Shown: positions 8,980 through 19,123 of the stretch, one piece after another
How positions within the stretch are numbered: the first letter of the stretch is position 1
Layout: each line of letters opens with the position of its first letter
From: Pediococcus claussenii ATCC BAA-344
GTDB taxonomy: Bacteria > Bacillota > Bacilli > Lactobacillales > Lactobacillaceae
Direction of reading: 5' to 3'
DNA length: 64,000 bases
Assembly: GCF_000237995.1 (NCBI RefSeq)
Contig: NC_016605.1
Span: forward strand, 1,302,001-1,366,000
Program-made: the position numbers and the translations under genes
The notes under the pieces: generated by a model
What the model saw: only the letters and a program-made list of their open reading frames with translations
Databases searched by the model: none
Told to the model about the DNA's origin: nothing

Positions 8980-9435
8980 TTATTTTTCTTGCATATTCAA
9001 TAAATCATTAATTTGCGCAACAACCTTTTTAGCTTCTAACATTTCAAGCGACCATATCGAAAAATAAATCAGGATAAACACAATCACATAAAAGAATAAC
9101 CAAAAGCCACTTATTGGAAACCACCCACTTAATAAGGCTAATGGTGTAAATCCTACAAACGTAATAGCAAAATGGGCTACAGTTTGTCTTGTTATACTCC
9201 ATCGCTCTATTTGAAAAATAAAGCTTGTTACTGTGAATAGACACCCAATTAACGCCCATAATATCGTTGAAAAAGCTGTCGCACTCAATGTCGTTCTAAA
9301 CTGACTTACAAATAGTGGTGCTGATGGGAACAAATATTTTGTTTGAAATAAAACTGAAAAAATTAATGCATTTATATAACCAATTGCAATACCAATAAAA
9401 GCACCGTTTAAAATTTTTAATAGTATTCGTGTCAT
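8980..9435 (-). CDS. DUF3021 family membrane protein
   Basis: A 151-residue membrane protein with four hydrophobic segments (about residues 8-30, 45-75, 85-105, 110-130) and a cytosolic tail. It begins MTRILLKILNGAFIGIAIGY, the form seen in DUF3021 proteins. Its start overlaps the stop of the LytTR regulator gene by 4 nt. LytTR plus DUF3021 is a recurrent two-gene unit in Firmicutes, in which the membrane protein is thought to antagonise the regulator. That role is inferred by analogy. Confidence 0.8.
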   Translation of the reverse strand: MTRILLKILNGAFIGIAIGYINALIFSVLFQTKYLFPSAPLFVSQFRTTLSATAFSTILWALIGCLFTVTSFIFQIERWSITRQTVAHFAITFVGFTPLALLSGWFPISGFWLFFYVIVFILIYFSIWSLEMLEAKKVVAQINDLLNMQEK

Positions 9436-9893
9436 TTTAGAAAATTCCTCCTAATTCTTTGAGCATATCTTCGCGAACTATAGGTTTGCTTGCCATTTTT
9501 TAAGTTAATACGCAGTTCTCCTTTACCTGTTAGTTCAAAATTTCTAATTACATTAATTCGAATAATTTCGCCACTGGATGTGCGCATAAATAATTTACTT
9601 GGCAACAATTTCTCAAGTTCATAAATTCGTTTATGAACTTCAAATTGCTCTCCATCTATTTCACAAAGTACGCGTTTATTTTCTGTAAAGAAACGTTCAA
9701 CTTCAATTAGCGTTACTCTTTTAATTCGTTTATTTTTTTGCAAAACAACACTAATTTCATCAGTTAGCATTTGTAGGCTACTAGCCAAATTAGAATCCCT
9801 TTTTGTCGCATGAATAGTAATAAAAGTTTTTATAAACTTACTTGATATATCCCATAAAATTTCCAAATTCCCCATCTCCCCTTTTAAATTCAT
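9432..9893 (-). CDS. LytTR-domain DNA-binding transcriptional regulator
   Basis: A 153-residue protein with a short N-terminal region and a C-terminal LytTR DNA-binding domain (about residues 50-150). Family features are FFTENKRVLCEIDG, FEVHKRIYELEKLLP and FMRTSSGEIIRINVI. It has no receiver domain, so it is not a classical response regulator. The start is uncertain: the ATG at 9893 or a second ATG six codons on, which has AAGGGGAG too close to it. A pair of GGTCAG direct repeats 21 bp apart lies upstream, fitting LytTR autoregulation. Confidence 0.85.
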   Translation of the reverse strand: MNLKGEMGNLEILWDISSKFIKTFITIHATKRDSNLASSLQMLTDEISVVLQKNKRIKRVTLIEVERFFTENKRVLCEIDGEQFEVHKRIYELEKLLPSKLFMRTSSGEIIRINVIRNFELTGKGELRINLKNGKQTYSSRRYAQRIRRNFLK

Positions 9894-9935
9894 AATAGAT
9901 CCCGCTATTCTTTTTTAGAAGTTTTTTTCGATAAA

Positions 9936-9968
9936 TGGTCAGCTAAGATAGAAAATCGGTCAGATATC
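9936..9968 (-). promoter_or_regulatory. Candidate LytTR binding site (direct repeats, 21-bp period)
   Basis: TGGTCAGCTA at 9936 and CGGTCAGATA at 9957 are near-identical direct repeats exactly 21 bp apart, two helical turns. LytTR proteins bind two direct repeats about 21-22 bp apart. A third GGTC occurs at 9973. The site lies 45-75 bp upstream of the regulator start. Confidence 0.45.
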
Positions 9969-9990
9969 TATCGGTCGCTATGTCATTAAA

Positions 9991-10035
9991 CAAAAAAGAA
10001 ACCCAATTCAAAATTTGAATTAGATTTCTCTTACG
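9991..10035 (-). terminator. Terminator downstream of guaA
   Basis: On the minus strand GAAATCTAATTCAA pairs with TTGAATTGGGTTTC around a 3-nt loop and is followed by TTTTTT, about 35 bp past the guaA stop. Confidence 0.85.
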
Positions 10036-10069
10036 ACCAAGTTGTAAATTACTATAACTTAGAATATTT

Positions 10070-11623
10070 TTATTCCCACTCCACGGTTGCAGGTGGCTTC
10101 GAAGTGATATCATACACTACGCGGTTAACGTGATCTACTTCATTTACAAGGCGAACTGAAATCTTTTGCAATACATCCCAAGGAATACGTGCAAAATCTG
10201 CTGTCATTCCATCAATTGAAGTAACCGCACGGACTCCGATTGTGTAGTCGTAAGTCCGACCATCGCCCATTACACCGACACTACGAATACCTGGTAATAC
10301 TGTGAAGTACTGCCAAATATCGCGGTCTAAGCCGGCCTTTTTAATTTCTTCGCGCAAGATGAAATCACTATCACGAACAATTTCTAATTTATCTTCGGTA
10401 ATTTCACCTATTACCCGAATTCCAAGCCCAGGACCTGGGAAAGGTTGACGCCAAACTAGTTCTTCTGGCATACCCAACTTTTCACCCAATGCACGTGCTT
10501 CATCCTTAAACAGGCTACGCAATGGTTCAATCAAGCTAAAGTGCATGTCTTCTGGCAATCCACCGACATTATGATGTGATTTAATCGTTTGGGCTGTATC
10601 TGTACCACTTTCAATTACATCAGTATAAAGAGTTCCTTGAGCAAGAAAATCGATTCCTTCAAGCTTTTGGGCCTCGTCATTGAACACTTGAATAAATTCA
10701 TTACCGATGATTTTACGTTTTTGTTCGGGATCTGAAACTCCGGCTAACTTGTTAAGGAAACGGTCCTGCGCATCGACTTTCACGATGTTCAAACCAAACT
10801 TACCTTCCAAGCTATCCATAACTTGTTGTGCTTCACCTTTTCGTAGTAAACCATGATCTACGAAAATGCTAACAAGTTGATCACCAATAGCCTTATGCAA
10901 TAAAACACCAACAACACTAGAATCAACACCACCAGAGAGTCCTAATAGAACCTTCTTATCGCCAACTTGTTCGCGAATTTTGGCAATCTGTAGGTCGATG
11001 AAGTCATCCATTGACCAGTTTGCGGCTGCTTCACATACATCAAATGCAAAATGCTTCAAGATTTCGTTACCATATTGCGTATTACGAACTTCAGCATGGA
11101 ATTGGATACCATAAAACTTACGGTTATCGTCAGCCATTGATGCAATCGGACAGTTTTTGCTTGTTGCGACCGTTTTAAATCCTTCTGGAACTTCGCGGAC
11201 TAAATCGCCATGGCTCATCCAAACGGACTGATTCGATGGCAATCCCTTGAACATTACTGCATCTGGATCAGTAACATCAATATCAGCACGACCATATTCC
11301 CGGTTATCAGCAGGTTCAACCTTGCCACCCAAATTATAGGCCATTAGTTGCATTCCATAACAAATACCTAAAATGGGAATACCCAGTTCATAGATCTTAG
11401 GATCAATTCTAAATGCATCTTTATCGTAAACACTGTTAGGACCACCCGAAAAGATAATACCTTTAGGGTTAATCTTCTTGATTTCTTCAGCAGAAATCTT
11501 GTGCGACAATAATTCGGAGTAAATTCCGAATTCACGAATTCGACGAGTAATCAATTGGTTATACTGACTACCAAAATCTAAAACAATGATTTTATCGAAA
11601 TTAGATAAATCTAAACCTGCCAA
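10070..11623 (-). CDS. guaA: GMP synthase (glutamine-hydrolysing)
   Basis: Converts XMP to GMP with ATP and glutamine. It is 517 residues from the chosen TTG at 11623, which sits 6-8 nt after GAGGTGA and gives the usual lactobacillus N-terminus before [16 protein letters not shown]. The N-terminal class I glutaminase domain shows GICYGMQ (catalytic Cys) and FHAEV. The ATP-pyrophosphatase domain has the PP-loop LSGGVDSSV, and the C-terminal dimerization domain ends PPATVEWE. In-frame codons upstream of 11623 look non-coding. Monocistronic with its own terminator. Confidence 0.96.
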   Translation of the reverse strand: MAGLDLSNFDKIIVLDFGSQYNQLITRRIREFGIYSELLSHKISAEEIKKINPKGIIFSGGPNSVYDKDAFRIDPKIYELGIPILGICYGMQLMAYNLGGKVEPADNREYGRADIDVTDPDAVMFKGLPSNQSVWMSHGDLVREVPEGFKTVATSKNCPIASMADDNRKFYGIQFHAEVRNTQYGNEILKHFAFDVCEAAANWSMDDFIDLQIAKIREQVGDKKVLLGLSGGVDSSVVGVLLHKAIGDQLVSIFVDHGLLRKGEAQQVMDSLEGKFGLNIVKVDAQDRFLNKLAGVSDPEQKRKIIGNEFIQVFNDEAQKLEGIDFLAQGTLYTDVIESGTDTAQTIKSHHNVGGLPEDMHFSLIEPLRSLFKDEARALGEKLGMPEELVWRQPFPGPGLGIRVIGEITEDKLEIVRDSDFILREEIKKAGLDRDIWQYFTVLPGIRSVGVMGDGRTYDYTIGVRAVTSIDGMTADFARIPWDVLQKISVRLVNEVDHVNRVVYDITSKPPATVEWE

Positions 11624-11697
11624 GCCCTTCACCTCGTTTTTCAATCTACATACTATGATACAGGAAAAAAAGTCTAAAACCAAACCGAAAAGTTCAA

Positions 11698-11722
11698 AAT
11701 TAAAAAGACCCCTACATGGGAT
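11698..11722 (-). terminator. Terminator of the lipoprotein gene
   Basis: On the minus strand AGATCCC-ATGTA-GGGGTCT is followed by TTTTT, immediately past the stop at 11726. Confidence 0.75.
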
Positions 11723-11725
11723 CTC

Positions 11726-12353
11726 TTATTTACTCGTATTAATACTAAATTGTGCTTGTGGATCAATCGATTTACAAATTTCTAATTGAGACTGTAAATA
11801 ATTCTTTTTTATATTTTTATCTTTGATCATGACCGTATAACTATGAGTATCTAATTGTTTCACGGTAGCATTTACCCCAGCTACATCTAAAGAATCGTTC
11901 ATCCTAGCAGAAAGATTAAAAACAGAATAACTCACCTTTCCTTTTGAACATACTAGTATTAACGTATTATTTGGTCCACCAGCAGGTAAATAAATTTTTC
12001 TATTAACAAAAGAACTAATATTTTTAATCAGTGGTTCAAAGTAATTTTTTACATATCCGTCACTATCGTTAGTATTAACCGAATTTAATAAATGATTAAC
12101 TGTAGTTCTATCTGTTAAATCAATTTGATACCCCCGAATCAAACGGAATGACTCGAACATTATCGAACCCTTTCTCGCTAAACTTCTTTTTTATCTCGCC
12201 AACTTCTTTTTTGTTCCCCGTGAATAATTTAAAATTTTTTTGTTTCCTACCAGTTGCAGCTTCTCTATGAGTAGCTGAAGACTCTTTTGAAACCGTACTT
12301 GAACAACCGGATAATATTAAAGTAACTAGGCACAGAACAATAGTTTTTCTCAT
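11726..12353 (-). pseudogene. Frameshifted small lipoprotein gene
   Basis: Two overlapping reading frames together form one lipoprotein. The first part starts at the ATG at 12353 (GGGGGA site) with a lipobox signal, LVTLILSGCSS, then a Lys/Glu-rich mature region to NVRVIPFDSG. At the run of five G on the minus strand (12131-12135) the frame is lost: it reads on to a TGA at 12120. The continuation YQIDLTDRTTVNHLL to a stop at 11726 is open in the next frame. Removing one G joins them into about 207 residues. The C-terminal part is not a recognised family. It may be a true mutation, phase variation or a sequencing error. The downstream frame also has an internal ATG at 12160. Confidence 0.7.
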
Positions 12354-12437
12354 CTTAATCCCCCGGATCAACAAAATAATTTTGTCACCAAACAAATTTC
12401 ATGTCAACCAAGGCCTTTTTTCTCACTGTATTACAAA

Positions 12438-12506
12438 ACAAAAAATGGTCTTGAATATCACAGAATTACGGAATCTCCGCCTCTCTATAAAGTATCCAAA
12501 ACCATT
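12438..12506 (-). terminator. Terminator downstream of coaA
   Basis: A 14-bp stem (AATGGTTTTGGATA with TATTCAAGACCATT, two G-U pairs on the minus strand) encloses a smaller CGGA/TCCG hairpin and is followed by TTTTTT. It lies 20 bp past the coaA stop. Confidence 0.75.
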
Positions 12507-12525
12507 TTCTAAAATACTAGATGAA

Positions 12526-13443
12526 TCATTTTCTAACCATCACTCCGTCCAAAACATGATGTTCAGTTTTATGCAAAATCACATCTGCTCTAAACCGTGT
12601 TGGTAAAATAAATTCCTTTAAATTCTTTAAATCAATATCTCGCCATATTTCTCGAGCCATTTTAAAAGCTTCTTTACGGGGCATTTGCGCATACTGATAA
12701 TAATAATCAGTTGGATCATGAAATGCAGTATCGAGCAAAACTTCGAACCGTTCCAAGAACCATTTTTCAATCAATTCTGGATCCGCATCAACGTAAATTG
12801 ACCAATCAAAGAAATCACTAACATAGATCGATTGATTTGCAGGTAGTTGCAAAACATTGATTCCTTCAACGATTAATATATCAGGCTGATCTATTACATC
12901 ATATTCACCCTCAACTATGTCGTAAACTTGATGTGAATACTTAGGAACTTCAATATTCCCTCTGCCACTCTTAACGGCTCCCAAAAAATCAATCAAGGCA
13001 TTCATGTTATAACTTTCTGGAAATCCCTTACGATTCAAGATACCCCGTTGTTCAAGTTCTGCATTCGGATACAAGAACCCATCCGTTGTAATCAACTGAG
13101 TCTTCAAATCACCAAACCAATTACTTAGCAGAACCTGCAGCAAACGTGCTGTTGTGCTTTTTCCAACTGCCACACTCCCAGAAATACCAATAATAAACGG
13201 TGTTTTTCTCATTGGAATTTGTAAAAAATCCAACTTATCACGATTCCACTTTTCAAAATCGGAATACTTTTTCTGTAGTAAACGAACTAACGGAACATAA
13301 ACATCTTGCACGTCTTCCAGCGAAATTCGATCGTTTAATGCTTTAATGTCAGTTAATTGTTGTGTAGTCAATGGTAACTCGGCTCGCTTAGACAACTTTT
13401 GCCATTCTACACGTTCAAATTTGAAATATCCCTGTGGTTCCAT
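12526..13443 (-). CDS. coaA: Type I pantothenate kinase
   Basis: Phosphorylates pantothenate, the first and rate-limiting step of coenzyme A synthesis. It is 305 residues, the normal length for the bacterial type I (PRK-like P-loop) enzyme. The Walker A motif GISGSVAVGKST spans residues 86-97. ITTDGFLYPN and LIVEGINVLQLP are further family motifs. It sits alone between a terminator and the acetoin operon. Coenzyme A supply is relevant to the acyl-CoA steps of the pdu pathway but there is no operon link. Confidence 0.95.
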   Translation of the reverse strand: MEPQGYFKFERVEWQKLSKRAELPLTTQQLTDIKALNDRISLEDVQDVYVPLVRLLQKKYSDFEKWNRDKLDFLQIPMRKTPFIIGISGSVAVGKSTTARLLQVLLSNWFGDLKTQLITTDGFLYPNAELEQRGILNRKGFPESYNMNALIDFLGAVKSGRGNIEVPKYSHQVYDIVEGEYDVIDQPDILIVEGINVLQLPANQSIYVSDFFDWSIYVDADPELIEKWFLERFEVLLDTAFHDPTDYYYQYAQMPRKEAFKMAREIWRDIDLKNLKEFILPTRFRADVILHKTEHHVLDGVMVRK

Positions 13444-13494
13444 TATAAAATCCTCAGCTTTGAATTAAGATAGTATAATTCTATCATAAACCGC

Positions 13495-14199
13495 TTACTT
13501 TTCCGATTCAGATATTGATTGGTGCACATCCTCCATACTGCTGGGATGGTGTCCCATGAATTCAGAATCTCCAGTTGGTAATTCTAGATCAAGTCCATCT
13601 AAAATCTGCCATGATAATACTGCTTTGGTCGCTTCAAACCCTAATAAATGTCCACCAAATTGATGTTTGTCATCGAGGAAATGTAAGTGCATACCAGCTA
13701 CGCCCGCTCCGTTAAAAAGCTCTGGTGTGTAATACCCGACTACCGTTCCTGATATGGTTTGGGCATCAAAAACCTTCTGTTGTGATGCAGTTTCGCTTAA
13801 CCCTGGGTAAGGGCGTTCTTGTTTTTCAACAACGCGGGTTTGTACTTTATCAAAAGTCCCAGTTAATTTAATTGCCACAAACGTATTATGAAACATAGCC
13901 TCTTTTGAAAGTAACTGATCAACATTCTGCATATTTGCATTTTCAACTTGAACTCGATTTTCAAATTTAGACCAATTAACGTCAGCAAATGGTAGCATCT
14001 CATCATTAACTTTTTGAACTGATCCATCTGCCAAAGCCTGATAAATTACACCATTAAGTACAATTAACTCCCCGTTCAACCCTTCAGCTGTTCCAATCCC
14101 AAAATCACCATGTTTTAAAAGTTCATTTGAATCAATGGTTCCACCAAACAAGCCATCAACTAACATTGCTAAGGTACCATGTTGAAATAATTTTGCCAT
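13495..14199 (-). CDS. budA: Alpha-acetolactate decarboxylase
   Basis: Cytosolic zinc enzyme that decarboxylates 2-acetolactate to acetoin (also called aldB or alsD). It is 234 residues. The cluster MHLHFLDDKHQFGGHLLG supplies the three His metal ligands of the family and the C-terminal half fits well. It begins 12 bp after the alsS stop, forming the two-gene acetoin operon that removes excess pyruvate and buffers acid stress. Confidence 0.93.
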   Translation of the reverse strand: MAKLFQHGTLAMLVDGLFGGTIDSNELLKHGDFGIGTAEGLNGELIVLNGVIYQALADGSVQKVNDEMLPFADVNWSKFENRVQVENANMQNVDQLLSKEAMFHNTFVAIKLTGTFDKVQTRVVEKQERPYPGLSETASQQKVFDAQTISGTVVGYYTPELFNGAGVAGMHLHFLDDKHQFGGHLLGFEATKAVLSWQILDGLDLELPTGDSEFMGHHPSSMEDVHQSISESEK

Positions 14200-14211
14200 G
14201 TACTCTGCCTC

Positions 14212-15888
14212 CTATAGCTGATCAGGAAGAAGTGATTGTCCAAGACTAACATTGTCTGAATAATCAACAGGAATGTCAACAACAACGGGTCCATTCGTCT
14301 GGAACGCTTCGTCTAATATTTTCCCAAGGTCATCAGGTGTATTCACGCGCAACCCAGTAGCTCCATAACTTTCAGCTAATTTGACGAAGTCTACAGGTCC
14401 GAAGTTAACGCCTGCTGACTTACCGTACTTCATTTCTTCTTGGAACTTCACCATATCGTAATGACCGTCATTCCAAATGATGTGTACAATATTAAGCTTT
14501 TCGCGTACTGCGGTTTCAAGCTCTTGGGCCGAGAATAAGAATCCACCGTCACCAGAAATTGAAACAGATTTACTATTCGGACGTAACAATGCTGCTGAAA
14601 TTGCCCAAGGTAAAGCAACTCCTAGTGTTTGCATACCGTTACTGAATAGCAAGTGGCGTGGTTGATAACTTCTAAAGTGGCGAGCTATCCAAATGTAGAA
14701 ACTACCAACATCAACCGAAACAGTCATATCATCATCAACCCGGTATTGGAGTGCTGAAATGATTGAAAGGGGGTGAATTCTCGTAGCATCTTTTTTAGCA
14801 ACCGGTGGCAAGTCCTGTTTATTTTGAATCTCACGTAATCCTTCAAGATACTGTTCACCATCAGCGGTTGGCTTATATCCTGTTAAATGGGGAGTTAGCA
14901 AGTCAATGGTTTGTGCAATATCACCAACTAGTTCCTTTTCTGGTTCAAAGTTATGGTCAATCTCTGCAGGTGAATCATCGACAACAATAATACTTCCCTC
15001 ACCCTCAGCATTCCAGTTCCGTGGTTCATATTCAATTGCATCATAACCAACCGTGATAACAAGGTCACTATGCTTTAGTAACTTATCCCCAGGTTGATTG
15101 CGGAATAAACCAACTCGTCCATAAAAATGATCTTCTAAGTCATGTGAAATAATTCCAGCACCTTGGAAAGTTTCGACAACTGGCAAATCAGCTTTTCGAA
15201 CTAATTCACGCACGGCAGCCGTAACCTCAGGTGAAGATGCCCGCATACCAAGTAAAAGAACGGGTAGCTTAGCGTTTTTAATTGCCTCAGCCAACTTCTC
15301 AATTTCGGCTGGACTTGCTGGACCTAGAATCGGCTTACTAAGTGGTTTGATTGGACGCGTTTGAACAGCTGCGTTCACAACATCTTGTGGCACACTAACA
15401 AAGCTAGCCCCTTGCTTAGAAGATTCTGCAGCGCGATATGCATTAGCTAACACTTCAGAGATGTTTTCCGGTTCCTGAACTTCAACACTGAACTTAGTAA
15501 TTGGTTCAAAAAGTGCCGCATTACGCATACTTTGATGAGTTAAACGTAATAAGTCATTTCGTGGAACCTGCCCACCAATTGCAAGCACAGGATCGCCTTC
15601 CGCGGTTGCAGTAACCAATCCAGTGGCTAAATTACCCACGCCAGGGCCTGAGGTTGTCAAAACCACCCCTGGCTTACCAGTAATTCTTCCAACTGCGGCA
15701 GCCATGAATGATGCATTTTGTTCATGTCTTGTAATAACCAATTTAGGTTTGATTGCACGGTTAGAATGCTCCAATTGTTCAAATAAAAGGTCTATTTTAG
15801 CGCCAGGAATTCCAAAAACGTATTGAACACCATGATTGATTAAACTATCTAAAATTGCGTCTGATCCAGTATAGCTACTTTGTGTCAT
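14212..15888 (-). CDS. alsS: Acetolactate synthase, catabolic type
   Basis: Thiamine-diphosphate enzyme that condenses two pyruvates to 2-acetolactate. It is 558 residues from the ATG at 15888 (protein MTQSSYTG), chosen for AGGAGA 7 nt upstream; the extended start at 15912 adds eight unlikely residues. The catalytic Glu lies in [15 protein letters not shown], and the ThDP/Mg site is [15 protein letters not shown] followed by WNDGHYDM. There is no adjacent small regulatory subunit and the partner is budA, so this is the catabolic enzyme, not IlvB. A 14-bp palindrome lies about 60 bp upstream. Confidence 0.93.
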   Translation of the reverse strand: MTQSSYTGSDAILDSLINHGVQYVFGIPGAKIDLLFEQLEHSNRAIKPKLVITRHEQNASFMAAAVGRITGKPGVVLTTSGPGVGNLATGLVTATAEGDPVLAIGGQVPRNDLLRLTHQSMRNAALFEPITKFSVEVQEPENISEVLANAYRAAESSKQGASFVSVPQDVVNAAVQTRPIKPLSKPILGPASPAEIEKLAEAIKNAKLPVLLLGMRASSPEVTAAVRELVRKADLPVVETFQGAGIISHDLEDHFYGRVGLFRNQPGDKLLKHSDLVITVGYDAIEYEPRNWNAEGEGSIIVVDDSPAEIDHNFEPEKELVGDIAQTIDLLTPHLTGYKPTADGEQYLEGLREIQNKQDLPPVAKKDATRIHPLSIISALQYRVDDDMTVSVDVGSFYIWIARHFRSYQPRHLLFSNGMQTLGVALPWAISAALLRPNSKSVSISGDGGFLFSAQELETAVREKLNIVHIIWNDGHYDMVKFQEEMKYGKSAGVNFGPVDFVKLAESYGATGLRVNTPDDLGKILDEAFQTNGPVVVDIPVDYSDNVSLGQSLLPDQL

Positions 15889-15947
15889 TTTATTTCTCCT
15901 TATTAATTGCAATTACTTTTAATACTTCTTAACCAATTTTATTACTT

Positions 15948-15961
15948 TTGGTACGTACCAA
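15948..15961 (-). promoter_or_regulatory. Perfect palindrome upstream of alsS, candidate operator
   Basis: TTGGTACGTACCAA is a perfect 14-bp palindrome, 60 bp upstream of the alsS ATG in otherwise AT-rich DNA. Such a GC-containing symmetric site is typical of a dimeric repressor or activator operator. A minus-strand TATAAT at about 15980 could place transcription start close by. The binding protein is unknown. Confidence 0.45.
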
Positions 15962-16003
15962 CTTACTTACTTTATCAAAAATTATAAAAAATTAACTATA
16001 TTT

Positions 16004-18304
16004 TTACTTATTTTGAAAAAATTCATATAAATTTTGGGGTACTTTAGCAATTAATGGACTAATTTGTCCGTCGGTAACAACCAATAACCGATGCATTGCT
16101 CGCGAACAAATCGTATAAAGCAGTTGCTGATCATTCTCGCCATATTCTTTCTCGGATGCATTCCAAACTACTACAGAATCAAATTCAAGCCCCTTAGCCA
16201 AGAACGACGGTACGATAATGGTTCCCTCAACCAAACGCTGGTTTTCAGACTTAATTAATGTAACCTTTTGACCGGCTGCCTTTAATAAATCAGCAATTTC
16301 TTCACACTCTGCTGTACTCCTACCAATAATGGCAGTTGTTTCGTTATCCTGCTCATCGCGTTGCAATTGGTCCACAACCGATTGAACCATCTGTTGTTGC
16401 GTCGAGCTTAATACAACTTTTGGCAATTCACCATTGCGGCTAAACGAATCAATCGACTCTCCTTCAGTCAACAATTCCTTAGTGAAATCTGTAATCTGCT
16501 GGGTTGAGCGGTACGATTGTGTTAATTGGATCACTTCGGTTTTTTCAGGATTAAACATCGTTGAAAGTTCATTTAAAAGACTATGAGTAGTTTCACCAGT
16601 AAAAATTGACTGGTTCAAATCCCCTAGTAAAGTAAATTTAGCTCTTGGAAAGTTATACCGGATATACGCAAGTTGGAAAGCATTATAGTCTTGGATTTCG
16701 TCAATAAAGACGTAACGCATTGAGCGATCTCCACGTTTACCAACCATTTGATCGTACAAGTACAAATATGCAGATGTATCTAGAAGCGAGATATGATGAT
16801 TCCGGATATCATTAACGACTGATTCAACATGTGAATCCCATTCTTCCTGTGTAATCCCAATATTTTCAAGGCTTACAATCTTGGGTATTGCTCGTAGCAT
16901 CTGAACATACTGTGCATTGATACTAAAGAAGCGGTTTCTAACGATAGCATCTCGAACAGGTTTTAATTCTTTCATTACTAACTGACGAGCTAAGAATTTA
17001 AACTCTTCATCGTTATCCTTAAACTCGTGATCAGCTTTTTGTAATATGGTACGAACCTCCTCTTGGCTAAGTTCCTGAACAGCATCTTCAACCCAGTTAG
17101 AACGTAACTCGGAACCAACACGTTGATTTAACATTTTAACCAACGCCTCACGAGTACCATCTAATCGATTCCCCAAATTATAGGTGCTACTAAATGAATA
17201 GTAAATATCACGAATCTTTTCCTTCTTAAAAATTGGTTTACCCTGATACATAATATTTCTAAAACGCATTCCATTCTGATTCAGGTGCGTTGCATAACTT
17301 GTAACTGCATTGAAAAATTGCAGGCTACCTTCGAAATCTTGAATATTTTTTTGAGCCGGAGTTACCTCTCGTTCAAAGCGTTCTTGTAAGCTTTCAATAT
17401 CTAAATTAGGAAGACGCCGACGTGAAAATTGAAAATAGGTCATCTGAACCATATTTTGTTCTCCTAGTTCGGGCAAAACTTGATCCACATAGTCATTAAA
17501 CAATTGGTTTGGTGAAAACATTAAAACCTGTCCGGCTGTCAATTTGCCACGATAACGGTAAAGTAGAAAGGCCACGCGCTGTAAAATTGCGGCGGTCTTA
17601 CCCGATCCGGCCGCACCTTGAACAAATAGTAAATCCGCCGAAGTATTACGAATAATCTTATTTTGTTCCCTTTGAATTGTGGAAACAATACTTTTCATTT
17701 TTATGTCGGACTGGTTTCCCAGGGCATCCAAAAGCATCTGATCCCCAATTGTCTCATCCGTATCATACACGCTGATCAGTTTGCTATCTTCAATCACAAA
17801 CTGTCGCTTACTTTTTAGATCGACCTGTTGAGTACCATCAGGAGTCGCATATTCAACGTTTCCCATTTTCCCGTCATAATAAACACTTGAAATTGGCGCA
17901 CGCCAATCATATACCAAGAAATGATCCGGACTGTCTGAAAACGAACTCATGCCAATGTAAATTGTTTCGTCATTCTTTTCGCCATTTTCATGGATATCAA
18001 TTCGTGCAAAGTAGGGTTTCTTCTCAAGTTTAGTCAGTACATCCAATTGTTTAGTAGCATGTTGCCAGCTATTTTCGCGCTCGGCAAGTAGTTGTTGCTG
18101 CTGACGAACTGATGCAGCCGTTTCCAGCAATTCCGAATAGTTGGCAGTATTAATTCGAACATCATTGCTAAAATTCTTATGGATGGCATTCGTATCTTTT
18201 TCAGCCGTCTTGGCATCTTTTTCAGCCTTTTGAATAGCAGTCTGTATCTTGACTACCACACCGTTTAAATGTGCTTTTTCGTTTTTAAAAATTGGATTAT
18301 CCAC
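16004..18304 (-). CDS. helD: HelD-like RNA polymerase-recycling helicase (UvrD/Rep superfamily)
   Basis: A 766-residue superfamily I helicase. The N-terminal 120 residues form a charged coiled coil, followed by VYDWRAPISSVYYDG, characteristic of HelD. Walker A GAAGSGKT is at about 230-237, and further motifs include VFIDEIQDYNAFQ, LLGDLNQSIF and TQSYRSTQQI. In Firmicutes HelD binds RNA polymerase and frees stalled complexes using ATP. I favour the GTG at 18304, 8 nt after GAGGAG; the GTG at 18313 sits too close to it. Older annotations call this DNA helicase IV. Confidence 0.88.
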   Translation of the reverse strand: MDNPIFKNEKAHLNGVVVKIQTAIQKAEKDAKTAEKDTNAIHKNFSNDVRINTANYSELLETAASVRQQQQLLAERENSWQHATKQLDVLTKLEKKPYFARIDIHENGEKNDETIYIGMSSFSDSPDHFLVYDWRAPISSVYYDGKMGNVEYATPDGTQQVDLKSKRQFVIEDSKLISVYDTDETIGDQMLLDALGNQSDIKMKSIVSTIQREQNKIIRNTSADLLFVQGAAGSGKTAAILQRVAFLLYRYRGKLTAGQVLMFSPNQLFNDYVDQVLPELGEQNMVQMTYFQFSRRRLPNLDIESLQERFEREVTPAQKNIQDFEGSLQFFNAVTSYATHLNQNGMRFRNIMYQGKPIFKKEKIRDIYYSFSSTYNLGNRLDGTREALVKMLNQRVGSELRSNWVEDAVQELSQEEVRTILQKADHEFKDNDEEFKFLARQLVMKELKPVRDAIVRNRFFSINAQYVQMLRAIPKIVSLENIGITQEEWDSHVESVVNDIRNHHISLLDTSAYLYLYDQMVGKRGDRSMRYVFIDEIQDYNAFQLAYIRYNFPRAKFTLLGDLNQSIFTGETTHSLLNELSTMFNPEKTEVIQLTQSYRSTQQITDFTKELLTEGESIDSFSRNGELPKVVLSSTQQQMVQSVVDQLQRDEQDNETTAIIGRSTAECEEIADLLKAAGQKVTLIKSENQRLVEGTIIVPSFLAKGLEFDSVVVWNASEKEYGENDQQLLYTICSRAMHRLLVVTDGQISPLIAKVPQNLYEFFQNK

Positions 18305-18438
18305 AACAACCACTCCTCTAATTTATTGACTTAATATTCTACTCCTTTTTTGGACCATATAGTAGTGAAAACCAACTTAATCAAACATTATTTTATGGTA
18401 GAATTATTAAAGTCTGTTTTTAAGAAAGGATAATACTT

Positions 18439-19107
18439 ATGAAATCAATTGAACTCTACTTTGTTCGTCACGGGCAAACCGTTTTCAATAAATATAATCG
18501 TATGCAAGGTTGGAGCGATTCTCCCCTGACCGATCAAGGTTACGAAGATGCTACTAACGCTGGAAAACGGTTGTCAGATGTTAAATTTGATGCTGTCTAT
18601 TCCTCTGATACTACTCGTGCAATTAATACTGCACATTCAATAATGAAGGAAAATCACAATAGCATCCCAAAATTAACGATTGCCAAAGAATTCCGGGAAG
18701 AATTTTATGGATACTTTGAGGGGGCCGATTCTGCCCAAACATGGTATTTAGCTCTAATGCCTATTTCTGGTCAAAAGACTTTCCATGACTTTTTAGAGGA
18801 CCATCCCATTGCTGCCTCAAAGGATGCAATGAAAGCAGCAGATCCCTTTAACGATGCGGAAAATGATGCAGAATTCTGGCATCGTCTAAATAAGGGGTTC
18901 GCCAATGTCTTAGAAGCCGCTAAAGACGGCGATAAAATTTTAATTGTCAGCCATGGTACGACAATTCGTTCAATTGCTGGAAAAATTGATCCTCAACTTG
19001 ATATCACCTGGGGGCCTCAAAACGGGAGTATTACACGTGTTTTAATGCAAGATAAAAACTTATCATTGGACTTTTACAATAACCATTCTGATGACAAGTT
19101 GAATTAA
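18439..19107 (+). CDS. Histidine phosphatase family protein (phosphoglycerate-mutase-like)
   Basis: A 222-residue cytosolic phosphatase of the histidine phosphatase superfamily. The phosphohistidine motif RHGQT is at residues 10-14, and the second catalytic His is in LIVSHGTTIRSI. AAGGA precedes the ATG. It starts divergently from helD and is followed at 16 bp by an amino acid permease, so the two may be an operon. Substrate unknown; despite the common name it is unlikely to be the glycolytic mutase. Confidence 0.85.
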   Translation: MKSIELYFVRHGQTVFNKYNRMQGWSDSPLTDQGYEDATNAGKRLSDVKFDAVYSSDTTRAINTAHSIMKENHNSIPKLTIAKEFREEFYGYFEGADSAQTWYLALMPISGQKTFHDFLEDHPIAASKDAMKAADPFNDAENDAEFWHRLNKGFANVLEAAKDGDKILIVSHGTTIRSIAGKIDPQLDITWGPQNGSITRVLMQDKNLSLDFYNNHSDDKLN

Positions 19108-19123
19108 ACTTTGGAGAGATAAT

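Noticed and set aside
13460-13494. Small GATAG/CTATC hairpin between budA and coaA as a terminator
   Set aside because: Only 5 bp of stem and no T-run; it overlaps a TATACT that may belong to the coaA promoter.
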